From Streptomyces broussonetiae (lineage in GTDB: Bacteria; Actinomycetota; Actinomycetes; Streptomycetales; Streptomycetaceae), in the NCBI RefSeq assembly GCF_009796285.1, contig NZ_CP047020.1, positions 620,001 through 684,000 on the forward strand: 64,000 nt of DNA, in the 5' to 3' direction. Within the stretch, counting starts at the first letter, position 1. Each line of letters starts with the position of its first letter. This document shows positions 34,387 through 43,217 of the stretch, one piece after another. The translations under genes and the position numbers were made by a program. The notes beneath the pieces are model-generated. The model saw only the letters and a program-made list of their open reading frames with translations, ran no database searches and had not been told where the DNA came from.

Positions 34387-35586
34387 TCAATGCACTCTGC
34401 CAGGCGGCCTGATCACACCCGAAGCCGACACCTGGGCGTCGCGGTTCCTGTACCGAGAGCCACCAGGTGCGTATGCGGAGTGGAGGAAGGACACGATGTG
34501 ATCGTTGACCTCAGGGGCGCGTTCCTGTTGGGTCCAGTGGCCGCAGCCGGGCAGCTTGATGATGTCCCGCAGACCGGGCACCAGGGCACGCATGGGGTCC
34601 AGGGAGCTGAACCGGTAGGCGGAGTCGAGCTCGCCCGTGATGTACAGCGTGGGCTGGTGGACCTGAAGTGTGCCGACCTCGGGCAGGTCCGACCAGTCGA
34701 AGTCGAAGGTGCGGTAGCGGCGGATCGCGCCGGCGAATCCCGTGCGCCTGAACTCGTCTGCGTAGTAGTCGAGTTCGGTGTCGCCGAGCCATGGGAACCA
34801 GTGGGCCGGGGCCCCTGGGTCGGGGAGCGGGGTGAGGTAGCCGGAGGGCTCCGGCGTGTCGAGCAGCCAGCGCGGAACCAGATCGGCGGGCGCCTGGCCG
34901 GACAGCGCGTACATGGTCATGCGCAGTGTGCGGGCGGCATCGGCGTCCAACTCGGTCTCTGCGACGCCGGGTTGCTGGAAGTACAGCACGACGTTGAACT
35001 TGCCCGGGTTGTTCTTGCGGATCAGCTGGGTGATGGGCAGCGGGGGACGAGCCGGATACGGCACCCCCAGCGCGACCATCGCCGGAAATCGTCGAGGCAT
35101 CAGCTGCGCCGCCGCCCACGCGATCGTGGCACCCTGATCGTGGCCGACGAGGGCGGCGGAGTCGATGCCCAACGCGTCGTGCAGGCCGGCCAGGTCGGCC
35201 AGGTTGTTGCGCAGGCTGTAGCTACGGGCGTCCGCAGGGGCATCCGTACGGCCGTAGCCCCGCAGGTCGGGAGCGATGGCCCGGAATCCGGCCGCGGCAA
35301 GAGCCGGCAGCTGATGCCGCCAGGAGTACCAGAGTTCGGGAAAGCCGTGCAGGAGAAGGACAGCCGGTCCCTGACCCGCCTCCGCCACATGCATGTGTAT
35401 GCCGTTCGTCCGTACGACCCGGTGGCGGATCGCCGGGCCGCCCTCCACGGAGCCCTCGGGCCGCCGCTCCGGCCCTCGGCCCGCCGGCGCGGCAGCCCCG
35501 ACCGTACCCACGGCCGCTGTACCCAGCGCTGCGGCCAGCAATGACCTCCTGCCCACGCGCGACGCCCTCCTGCTCAGCTCGGGCAT
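34387..35586 (-). CDS. Tat-exported epoxide-hydrolase-like alpha/beta hydrolase
   Basis: 399 residues from the ATG at 35586. Twin-arginine signal: SRRASRVGRRSLLAAALGTA. Hydrolase core: LLLHGFPELWYSWRHQ (HGFP oxyanion motif), DLRGYGRTDAP, VGHDQGATIAWAAAQL with the nucleophilic aspartate typical of epoxide hydrolases and haloalkane dehalogenases, and KLPGCGHWTQQERAPEVN with the catalytic histidine. It should act outside the cell or at the membrane. The substrate is unknown. It stands alone. Confidence 0.88.
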   Translation of the reverse strand: MPELSRRASRVGRRSLLAAALGTAAVGTVGAAAPAGRGPERRPEGSVEGGPAIRHRVVRTNGIHMHVAEAGQGPAVLLLHGFPELWYSWRHQLPALAAAGFRAIAPDLRGYGRTDAPADARSYSLRNNLADLAGLHDALGIDSAALVGHDQGATIAWAAAQLMPRRFPAMVALGVPYPARPPLPITQLIRKNNPGKFNVVLYFQQPGVAETELDADAARTLRMTMYALSGQAPADLVPRWLLDTPEPSGYLTPLPDPGAPAHWFPWLGDTELDYYADEFRRTGFAGAIRRYRTFDFDWSDLPEVGTLQVHQPTLYITGELDSAYRFSSLDPMRALVPGLRDIIKLPGCGHWTQQERAPEVNDHIVSFLHSAYAPGGSRYRNRDAQVSASGVIRPPGRVH

Positions 35587-36541
35587 GATCGTTCGCCCCC
35601 TGTCCGATGAATGTGCACCACCTCGTGGCGGTGACAGCGGCCAGCATGCGCCGCGGCGATCACCGGACACATCCGCTGTGGAGAGGCTGTGCGACTACCC
35701 CGCCAGGAGTACGGCCCTCCGCTGCCCCTCCCGCGCCAACGGCGCCCACCTGTGCAAACACCACATCGCGATCCGCTGCAACAGGACGCCCGAAAGCTCT
35801 CCGGCCGGACTCCGTCCGCTCCTTTGCCGTGCAGGTCGCCCCGAGCAGACGGTCCAAATCCGACACCGCCTGCTCCGAGAGGAACGCTGGGCTCTGGCGA
35901 CACATGGCCCGAGTCGGAAGGGACGTGCGGACCTTTGGGCACGGCAGAACACTGGCAGTCGCAGCCCGGCGAGCTGGGCCATCGGAGCGGTCCGCTCCCT
36001 GGTCGATGTCGCCGCCGCTGCCCATCAGGGACACGAAGACCGCCGGTCTGTTCCGCTGCGAAGCGAGATCGGTATGGACGTCTACGCGCAGCGCCTCGGC
36101 CCCGTGCGCCTGGGCACCACTACCGTCGACGTCGCGTACATCGACGGCCCCATCCGGATTGCGAAAACCTGTCAAGTTGCTTGTCCGACCGTCGAGTTGC
36201 CGCCACCGGGTGGCCCAGTCACGGTCCGACGGTCAGACCCGCACCAGGAAGCGGGGTGGGATCCGGGGGAAGGAGGCGAGGCACCTCCGGGCCGTGCCCA
36301 ACTGTCGCCTCTTCCACGGCGCTGTGAGCGGCGCTTCGTGCTGTTCGCTGTGTGGACATTGATTGACGCGCCGGTCCGTGCGCGGCTACGTTCTGGCCCA
36401 TGCAGCGGCGGAAGATCCTCACGACTCGCGGTCACATCGACCACATGCGGGTGTGTTCTGCCGCGTGTCGCCCCTGTTGAGAGCCGTTTAGCCTCCAGCG
36501 GCACCTGTCCGCGCCCGACAGCCTCACGGGCTGTGCGCGGC
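35587..36541. other. 955-bp region without an intact gene
   Basis: A forward frame near 36010-36180 reads DVYAQRLGPVRLGTTTVDVA, resembling PAP/fibrillin-like proteins, but it has no boundaries. Otherwise nothing. Confidence 0.3.
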
Positions 36542-36567
36542 AGCACCTTCCTGTAGCACCTTCCTGT
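36542..36567. repeat. 13-bp tandem duplication
   Basis: AGCACCTTCCTGT twice without a gap, about 107 bp before the arylsulfotransferase-like gene. Probably a slippage product; could alter spacing in its upstream region. Confidence 0.6.
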
Positions 36568-36673
36568 AAGTCACCATCTCGCACTGCGCATGCCCGGTCG
36601 GGTGTGCGCCTTCCTCGCATGCCCGTGACCGTGCCGACCGGTTCGGCTTCGGGCTGCCAGAAACGGACACCTG

Positions 36674-37924
36674 ATGCGTCACAACTCCATACCCGCGCGG
36701 GTCCTGATCGCGGCTGCCGCCACTGCCGTCACCGGCCTGCTGCCCCTGGCCGGCACCGCATCCGCAGCCCCGGACGGCAAGCCGCTGCCGCCACTGACCG
36801 TCCTTGCCGACAGGGGCACAGCAAGCCACGGGGACATCTTCGTCTCGCCGAACTCGGCGAACAGCGCCTACTCCAACGGCGTGGAGATCCTGAGCGGCAA
36901 CGGTAGGCACGTCGTGTGGTCTCACAAGGTGCCGGCCGGGCAGCAGGCGACGGACTTCCGCGCCCAGACCTACCGGGGCAGGCCGGTTCTGACCTGGTGG
37001 CAGGGCACCGGGCTCGGCTCCCTCGCGAGCGGGGTGAACTACGTCTATGACAACCGGTATCAGAAGGTCGCCGAGGTCCGTGCCGGGAACGGGTACACCG
37101 CCGACGGGCACGAGTTCCTGATCACGGGTCGCGGCACCGCGCTGATCCTGGCGTACAAGCAGGAGACGGCCGATCTGACGGGCATCGGAGGATCGGCGCA
37201 CCAGGCGGTCATCGACGGCGTGGTACAGGAGATAGACATCCGTACGGGCCGGGTCCTGTTCCAGTGGAAGGCGGCCGATCACGTGCCGTACGCGCAGAGT
37301 GAGCAGCCGCTGCCGTCGTCGCCGGACAAGCCGTGGGACTGGTTCCACATCAACGCGGTGAAGCCCGACACCGATGGTGACCTGCTCATCGATGCCCGCA
37401 ACACGTGGACCACGTACAAGGTCGACCGGCACGACGGCACCGTGCTGTGGCAGCTCGGCGGCAAGGCCGGCACGTTCAAGGAGCAGGCCGCGCCCGGCCA
37501 GTACCTGAACACGGCCGGGACGATCTTCTCCTGGCAGCACGATCCCGAACCGCTCGGCGGCGGCCTGTACAGCTGGTTCGACAACGAGTCCGCGGGGGTC
37601 GCGAACACGGGGGCCGGGACGGTGGAGGAGCTTCCGTTCAGCCGGGTGGTCACCGTCCGCGTGGACGAGAAGACGCGTACGGCGACGCTGGTGAAGTCCG
37701 TGAATCAGCCGGACGGCCTCAGCGCGTCCTCGCAGGGCAACGCGCAGCCGCTGCGCCGGGGAGGAGTGTTCGTCGGATGGGGGTCGCTTCCGTACGTCTC
37801 CGAGTTCAACGCCTCCGGGAAGGTCGTGTTCAAGGCCCAGTTCCCCACGGGCGTGAACACCTACCGTGCGTACCGCTTCCCCTGGAAGCAGGCCGGTCTC
37901 GAGAGGGCGCAGCAGCCTGCCTAA
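36674..37924 (+). CDS. secreted arylsulfotransferase-like (ASST) protein
   Basis: 416 residues. Sec signal peptide (ARVLIAAAATAVTGLLPLAG, cleavage after ASA). The mature part has the beta-propeller pattern of ASST-family proteins: HGDIFVSPNSA, GRPVLTWWQGTGLG, ADGHEFLITGRGTALILAYK, DWFHINAVKPDTDGDLLIDA, RNTWTTYKVDRHDGTVLWQL, FSWQHDP. The conserved histidines in DWFHIN and FSWQHD are present. The family transfers sulfate between aryl compounds, but many members have unproven activity. Likely extracellular. Confidence 0.88.
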   Translation: MRHNSIPARVLIAAAATAVTGLLPLAGTASAAPDGKPLPPLTVLADRGTASHGDIFVSPNSANSAYSNGVEILSGNGRHVVWSHKVPAGQQATDFRAQTYRGRPVLTWWQGTGLGSLASGVNYVYDNRYQKVAEVRAGNGYTADGHEFLITGRGTALILAYKQETADLTGIGGSAHQAVIDGVVQEIDIRTGRVLFQWKAADHVPYAQSEQPLPSSPDKPWDWFHINAVKPDTDGDLLIDARNTWTTYKVDRHDGTVLWQLGGKAGTFKEQAAPGQYLNTAGTIFSWQHDPEPLGGGLYSWFDNESAGVANTGAGTVEELPFSRVVTVRVDEKTRTATLVKSVNQPDGLSASSQGNAQPLRRGGVFVGWGSLPYVSEFNASGKVVFKAQFPTGVNTYRAYRFPWKQAGLERAQQPA

Positions 37925-38611
37925 GGGCCTCCGAACGTCGGCCGGTGGGGACCTCGTCTACGACGGCAGCACCCAGGGGGCAGCATTCGCCCAGCTGGGT
38001 GTGGAGTGGGCGTAGCCCCGGGCGGGATGAGCAGCGGGGGTGATCACGGTGCTATCGACCCGCCCGAGCGCAGACGACGGCATTCGCTCTCCAGGAACCA
38101 CTCGCCGCAATGCACCCGGGCGGGGGAAAACGCGGCAGCCGGCCGCACAGTGGTTCTGCCGCCTGGGACGCGGCTCAACTGGCCTGGCCGGGCCGGGCAC
38201 TCCGGCCGGCCACTGCGTGACGGCGAAGGCCACAGCATCGTCTGCGGCAGAACAGGGCGGCGTCGGTCGTTCAGTCCAGCGGCGTGCCCGGCCGGGTAGC
38301 CGGCGCCGCCGCGGTCCACGGGATCGCGGTGCGCCGGTCTTCTCGCGCCCAACCGCACTGCATACGATGGGAGACGCGACGGCGGAGCCGACCTGGTGGA
38401 GGGCCGCGGGGCGACGGCAATAGGTACTACTCGCCCATGGACGGGTGAGTACGCCCACCGACGTCCTGGACGCCCAGGTCCGATGGCCCGAGCAAATGGT
38501 CCAGGGCGAAGTACCGGAGCTGCATGATTGCCACGGGACGTGGTGGAAGGCGTCTCTGGCAACGCCCGGGAAACCAGAAGTTCGGGTTCCTCGATCCGGG
38601 GCGAACAGCCC
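37925..38611. other. 690-bp region without a gene
   Basis: No convincing frame. The right part leads into an IS110 fragment. Confidence 0.35.
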
Positions 38612-38701
38612 TCCCGGCGGGGAAGCAGGCAGCTCGGGCGGGCCTTCTTCCTGTCCGCGTTCGCTGCCCTGGCCGGCCCCGCCTCCCGCGCCTACTACGA
38701 C
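38612..38701 (+). pseudogene. IS110-family transposase fragment
   Basis: The forward frame reads SRRGSRQLGRAFFLSAFAAL then AGPASRAYYD, the conserved C-terminal block of IS110 transposases. Nothing else of the element is recognisable in frame. Confidence 0.65.
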
Positions 38702-39379
38702 ATCGGCACATCGTGCGGCCCGGCGGCCCCGGACGCGTGTCTCACAGGGCGGCCGGAAAGACGCTTCCGCCGGGCAGTTGAGGCTGCTGACGAACCGTGC
38801 GGGCGACAGGCCAGGGAGCGGAGGGCAAGACCCGCGCCAGCTCGTGGCGTACACGGTCGGCTTCACCACGAGCCTGGGCCGGCACATCTCCACGTTCGGC
38901 GACAAGACGGTTGAATATCGGGGTTTCATGGAACACGCTGGGAGCTGCCTTCTGAGGTGGGCGCGACGGCATTCGCCGAGCTGCGAACCGATCATGTGAC
39001 GGATCGAGTATCCAGTACCGCGAGCGAGGATATCGACCTGGGATGCGCTTGTGCCCTCACCGGCGGCGCAGTCACTGGAACGCACCTGCGAGCGGGCTCG
39101 GTCATCTCCCTCGACCAGACGAACCTACTGGTCTTCGCCCGTCATGCCGGGGTGCTTTCCAGCAGCCACCGCAACGGGAGGGCCTCAAGCGCCATCGGGC
39201 CGGACCGGGCCAGTGCGGGCAGGCGGGGAGCCGGCCCTATCCGGCGGCCGGCACGAGCCCGTGATCACTCGCCCCGCGGCTGCCGCCGCCCGAAGTCTGG
39301 GGCCACGCCCGCATGAGCGCGAGCCCTGGTGCAGGGAAATGCCGTGAGGAGCCACGTTACGCCGGGCGGTGCCCCGCAG
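38702..39379. other. 680-bp region without an intact gene
   Basis: One forward stretch (LVAYTVGFTTSLGRHISTFG, near 38840-38900) reads naturally but is isolated. Nothing else. Confidence 0.3.
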
Positions 39380-39415
39380 CCTGTCGGCCCCCGCCACGAG
39401 GCGGGGGCCGACAGG
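39380..39415 (-). terminator. 16-bp perfect hairpin after the Gly-rich secreted protein
   Basis: CCTGTCGGCCCCCGCC pairs exactly with 39400-39415 around a 4-nt ACGA loop. It starts 17 nt past the stop of the leftward gene. Confidence 0.8.
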
Positions 39416-39432
39416 AAACAGTGGCGGGAACC

Positions 39433-39702
39433 TCACAGGCCTCCGACGCCGGTGCCCTCGTTGCCGCTGGCGTTGAGACCGCCGACACCGACGGTGCCAC
39501 TGGCGTCGAGACCACCGACGCCCACACCGACGTCGCTGCCGCCGGGGCCGACGCCACCGACACCGTCGCCGTCACCGCCTCGTACCTGCTGGGTGACGGC
39601 CGCAAGGGCCGGGGACTGGTCGGGCACGGCGCTGGCGATACCGGCGCCCAGGAATCCGGTGAGGGCAGTAGCGGCCAGTACCGTGGCCATCGAGCGGAAC
39701 AT
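39433..39702 (-). CDS. small Gly-rich secreted protein with internal repeats (89 aa)
   Basis: ATG at 39702 with AAAGGAG. Sec signal MFRSMATVLAATALTGFLGA, cleavage after ASA. The mature ~60 residues are almost all G, V, S, A, D, N and L and repeat: VGVGGLDASGT, VGVGGLNASGN, GTGVGGL. No cysteine or aromatic residues, so it is not a chaplin or rodlin. The clean ribosome site and terminator make it a real, probably well-expressed gene. A surface or matrix role is a guess. Confidence 0.75.
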   Translation of the reverse strand: MFRSMATVLAATALTGFLGAGIASAVPDQSPALAAVTQQVRGGDGDGVGGVGPGGSDVGVGVGGLDASGTVGVGGLNASGNEGTGVGGL

Positions 39703-40444
39703 GATCGGCTCCTTTCGGTTCCCCCCTCCTGTCCCGCTCATCCTCACCGCGGCCGGACAGTTCTGCCGGTCGGCGCAGGCCAACAGGATGACGTCACGCG
39801 GTGTCAGTTCCAGCCCCAGGCTTCTCAGTCACCCGGGAAGACCCGACAGCCGCACGTCGGCCATGGGGCAGCTGAAGGCGGCCGACCCCGGCCCGGCCAC
39901 CGCGATCCTCTCCCCCGGGCACGCAGCGCATCACCACCCCACCCGGCCCCGACCAGCCCCTGACCCGCCGGACGGGAAAAGCACCGGGACGACACTGCCC
40001 TGCTTCATCCACCCGGCGTACAGCCGGTAACGGCGCCCGGCCTCACCATCCCCCCGCCGCCAACAGCCAGACCAGGGCCAGACGGGTGTCCACGCCGAGC
40101 GCAACACGATCCAGCAGGCAGAGCCTGCAGTGCATCTCGGCGTAGGCGTCACGGTACTGGCGGCCACCGCGGCAAGCGCGGCCAGCAACTGACTCGCCGG
40201 GCCCACCGGCACCGGACGGGACGCACCCACCATCTGCGGATGTGCCGGGCCGTCCAGCGCGGGGCGCAGACGAACGGTGCGCGGATGGGGCCGGTTCCGC
40301 CCGGCGCCGGCCCCTGATCCGCGGCGGGACGGTGTCTGAAGTCCGGCCGCTCGGCTTCCGCCGGCTGGACCGTTCCGTGATCCGCAACGGTGCGCCCCAA
40401 GCCGGGCAGGTCACGGACCGGTGGCGGCGAGCAACAGCGTCGGT
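39703..40444. other. 740-bp region without an intact gene
   Basis: It contains the promoter of the leftward Gly-rich protein. A reverse frame at 40043-40150 (QYRDAYAEMHCRLCLLDRVA) looks like the end of a lost gene. No start or family. Confidence 0.3.
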
Positions 40445-41200
40445 CTAGAGCTGGGTGGCACCGCCGTCGACGAACAGTTCCGCGCCGGTGGTGAAAGAGC
40501 TCTGGTCCCCGGCCAGGTAGAGGGCTGTGGCGGCGACCTCGTCGGGACGGCCGGCTCGGCCGAGCGGGGTCGGCGCAGCGGACTCGGTCGCCGCGGAGGC
40601 CTGATCGCCTTGCGGGAATGCGGCCCGCAACTCGTCGCCGCCGGGGGTTGCCACAGGGCCGGGGGTGAGGGCGTTGACGCGGATGCCGCGACCGGCGAGT
40701 TCGGCGGCCCAGGTGCGGGCGAGGCTGCGGATCGCGGCCTTGGTGGCGGCGTACACGCCCAGTCCCGGAACGCCGCGCAGGGCCGCACTGGAGGAGAGCA
40801 GGATCACCGAGGCACCGGCCGACAGTAGCGGGAGCGCCTTTTGGACGGTGAAGACCGTGCCCTTGAGGTTGATGGAGGTGGTGCGGTCGAACGCCTCCTC
40901 GGTGATCGCGCCGAGAGGAGCGAAGTCGCCGACGCCGGCATTGGCCACGACGACGTCGAGATGACCGCTGCGCTCGCTGATCTCGCCGAAGAGCCGGTCG
41001 AGGTCGTCGAGTTTCGATACGTCACTTTGGATACCGATGGCACCGTTGCCGACCTGCTCGACGGCGGCCTCCAGCTCGGCCCTGCGGCGGCCGGTGAGGT
41101 ACACGGTCGCTCCCTCGAGGGCGAACCGCCGGGCGACGGCCAGGCCGATGCCGGTGGAGGCCCCGGTCACGAGGGCGGTTTTGTTGTCCAGCTGTCCCAT
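40445..41200 (-). CDS. short-chain dehydrogenase/reductase under Rrf2 control
   Basis: 251 residues. TGASTGIG at 12-19, VVVANAGVGDFAPLG, catalytic YAATK and the C-terminal SSFTTGAELFVDGGATQL. A classical SDR. A 19-bp palindrome at 41221-41239, just upstream of the start, matches the one in front of the adjacent Rrf2 gene, so the SDR is most likely its direct target. Likely role is reduction of a quinone or carbonyl stressor, inferred from related Rrf2/YwnA-type pairs. Confidence 0.92.
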   Translation of the reverse strand: MGQLDNKTALVTGASTGIGLAVARRFALEGATVYLTGRRRAELEAAVEQVGNGAIGIQSDVSKLDDLDRLFGEISERSGHLDVVVANAGVGDFAPLGAITEEAFDRTTSINLKGTVFTVQKALPLLSAGASVILLSSSAALRGVPGLGVYAATKAAIRSLARTWAAELAGRGIRVNALTPGPVATPGGDELRAAFPQGDQASAATESAAPTPLGRAGRPDEVAATALYLAGDQSSFTTGAELFVDGGATQL

Positions 41201-41220
41201 GAGTCACTCCGGATTCTTGA

Positions 41221-41239
41221 TGTAACCATTGCTGTTACA
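41221..41239. promoter_or_regulatory. Rrf2 operator candidate in front of SDR
   Basis: TGTAAC-CATTGCT-GTTACA, perfect 6-bp arms with a 7-bp spacer, 20 bp before the SDR start codon. Confidence 0.75.
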
Positions 41240-41287
41240 TTTCAGGGTGCAGAAAGCGCCTCGTCCCGGCCGGGCCGACGGTCGGGG

Positions 41288-41719
41288 CTAGGCGGCTTTC
41301 AGTACGTCGCGCAGTACGTCCTCGAGCGTGGTTCTTGACAGCTCCTTGCGGAGGGTCGTTTCGATCCCGTCGTAGACGGCGCCCATCACCGCCCCGATGC
41401 CGTGACCCACGACGCACTCGGGGTCGGGAGTGGCGGGATGCAGGGCGAAGATCGGCCCCGGTCCCACCGCCTCGTAGACATCGAGCAGGGTGATCGCCGA
41501 CAGGTCCCGCGACAGCGTCCAACCGGCGCCCGCACCCCTTCGCGAGTCGGCCAAGCCGGCCTTGCGCAGTTGAGCCAGCAAGCGGCGGATCACCACGGGA
41601 TTGGTGTTGACGCTTGTCGCGATCTGCTCGGACGTGGCGACCTCGTGGCCGCGGCGCTGATACAGCCCGATCCAGGTCAGGGCGTGTGCGGCGACGGTCA
41701 ATCTACTGTTGGCACTCAT
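41288..41719 (-). CDS. Rrf2-family transcriptional regulator without Fe-S cysteines
   Basis: 143 residues. Winged helix: EQIATSVNTNPVVIRRLLAQ, LRKAGLADSRRGAGAGWTLS. Rrf2 proteins with iron-sulfur clusters have three cysteines in the C-terminal half; this one has a single cysteine (PECVVGHG), as in the YwnA/CymR-like branch. It sits upstream of the SDR on the same strand, with operator-like palindromes before both genes. A redox or electrophile sensor using that cysteine is plausible. Confidence 0.9.
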   Translation of the reverse strand: MSANSRLTVAAHALTWIGLYQRRGHEVATSEQIATSVNTNPVVIRRLLAQLRKAGLADSRRGAGAGWTLSRDLSAITLLDVYEAVGPGPIFALHPATPDPECVVGHGIGAVMGAVYDGIETTLRKELSRTTLEDVLRDVLKAA

Positions 41720-41741
41720 CGCTCACCACCTCCGACCATGT

Positions 41742-41760
41742 TGTAACTGTAATCGTTACG
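41742..41760. promoter_or_regulatory. Rrf2 operator candidate in front of its own gene
   Basis: TGTAAC-TGTAATC-GTTACG; same geometry as 41221-41239 with one mismatch. Located 23 bp before the Rrf2 start. Confidence 0.7.
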
Positions 41761-41856
41761 ACTACTTGCGGCAAGTACCCCGGCGAGATCGATGCCTGCC
41801 GTGGCAGCCCGTTGCGGGACTGTGCGATATCGAGGGGCGGCCGAGGGGCGGCATCG

Positions 41857-42294
41857 TTACTCCCCGTGCACCAGCCGCTCCAGCACCGCCCGTGCCCGTG
41901 CGTCGGACCGTGCGCGGACCGCCACCGCGAGGGCAAGTTCGCGTACCCACTCGTCGAGCGCCACCGGGCGCCGCGAGAGCACCACGCCGCGGACCTCCTT
42001 GCACACCTCGCCCTTGGGACGCCCGCCGGCCAGGTCGAGCACGAGGCGCTGCTCACCGAGGAAGACCTCGACCCGCTCGACGCGGCCGTCCCGCCCCGCG
42101 AGCCGGTCGGCCAAGCCCCGTTTGCGCTGGGCGGTGACGGAACCCGGTGGCAGCGCCTCCGTGAGAGTCCCGGTGAGTACCTGGGCGTAGACCTCCAGAT
42201 CGGCGGCGTCCCTGCGCAGCGCGGCCGTCAGCAGGTCGATGGAGTCCGTTTCCCCGTTGGACTCGAACGGAACAGGGTCGTGTGGCGAGGTCAT
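41857..42294 (-). CDS. hypothetical protein of YbjQ-type operon
   Basis: 145 residues from the ATG at 42294. The protein is charged and soluble, with ALRRDAADLEVYAQVLTGTL, RVEVFLGEQRLVLDLAGGRP and a C-terminal helix ELALAVAVRARSDARARAVL. No family recognised. It is the last gene of a three-gene operon, 49 nt after the tandem UPF0145 gene. Confidence 0.75.
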   Translation of the reverse strand: MTSPHDPVPFESNGETDSIDLLTAALRRDAADLEVYAQVLTGTLTEALPPGSVTAQRKRGLADRLAGRDGRVERVEVFLGEQRLVLDLAGGRPKGEVCKEVRGVVLSRRPVALDEWVRELALAVAVRARSDARARAVLERLVHGE

Positions 42295-42343
42295 CGCGGC
42301 GCCTCTCGTGGTGTCCGGTTGATCCAAGTCCGCTGCCGGGCGC

Positions 42344-43204
42344 TCAGCCGTCCAGGCTGAGCACCATGGTCGGGCGCTCGATGACGTGGTCGTCGCGCAG
42401 CGGCCGCACCGCCGTTCCGATGGCGAAGAACTCGGTGGTGTGGCCGCCCCACCGGTGGTTGTGCGCGTTGAGCTGCACGCCGACGATGCCCTCGGCCCGC
42501 AGTTCCTCGGCCTCGTGCTGCATCCGCGCCATGGCCAGCTCCCGCGCGTCGTACAGCGCCTGCGTGAACTGCTCGATCTCCACGTTCTTGCCGATGTTGG
42601 AGAACATCTGCCCCATCTTCTGGTGCGCGATGTGGTACACGCACGTGCCCATCACCATGCCCAGCGGGGCGTAGCCGGCGCGGATGAGCGTCCAGAAGTC
42701 CTGGCCGTTGAGGTCCGAGGTGAACGGCTGCCCCTTGAGGTTGCGCCAACTGCCGCCGTTACCGCCCGGCGCCGGGTGGTCGGCCTTGACGGCGGTGCCG
42801 ATCGCGATGAACTCCGCGATGTCGCTGCCGAATTCACGGGCCTCCACGCTCAGCCGTACGCCCACGATGCCGTCCGCCCCCAGTTGGGCCGCCTCCGCCT
42901 CCATGCGGGTCATGGCCAGCTCACGGGCGTGGTACATCGCCTGGCTGAGCGTCGTCAGTTCCTGGTTCTTGCCCCAGCGGCCCAGCTGGATGCCCACGTG
43001 GTAGATCGAGCTGCCCAGTACGAGGCCGATGGGCCTGAATCCGGCCTCGCGCACCAGGAGGAACTCGTTGACCGACAGGTCACTGGTGAAGATCGAACCC
43101 GGTCGGCCAGGCTGCAGTTCGGCCAGCCGCCGCATCGCGTCGGCCGGCACGCCCTGGGCGGACATGCCGTCAGGAGTGCCATCGGCGGGGTTGAAGACGG
43201 TCAT
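42344..43204 (-). CDS. tandem UPF0145/YbjQ-type (DUF74) domain protein
   Basis: 286 residues made of two copies of the YbjQ fold. Copy 1 (about 35-145): FTSDLSVNEFLLVREAGFRP, GSSIYHVGIQ, LGADGIVGVRLSVE, AIGTAVK. Copy 2 (about 158-270): FTSDLNGQDFWTLIRAGYAP, MGTCVYHIA, EGIVGVQLNAHNHRW, AIGTAVR. Members are cytoplasmic and called putative heavy-metal-binding from structure; function is unproven. The gene lies 13 nt after a related gene. Confidence 0.88.
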   Translation of the reverse strand: MTVFNPADGTPDGMSAQGVPADAMRRLAELQPGRPGSIFTSDLSVNEFLLVREAGFRPIGLVLGSSIYHVGIQLGRWGKNQELTTLSQAMYHARELAMTRMEAEAAQLGADGIVGVRLSVEAREFGSDIAEFIAIGTAVKADHPAPGGNGGSWRNLKGQPFTSDLNGQDFWTLIRAGYAPLGMVMGTCVYHIAHQKMGQMFSNIGKNVEIEQFTQALYDARELAMARMQHEAEELRAEGIVGVQLNAHNHRWGGHTTEFFAIGTAVRPLRDDHVIERPTMVLSLDG

Positions 43205-43217
43205 GTGCGGGTTCCCC

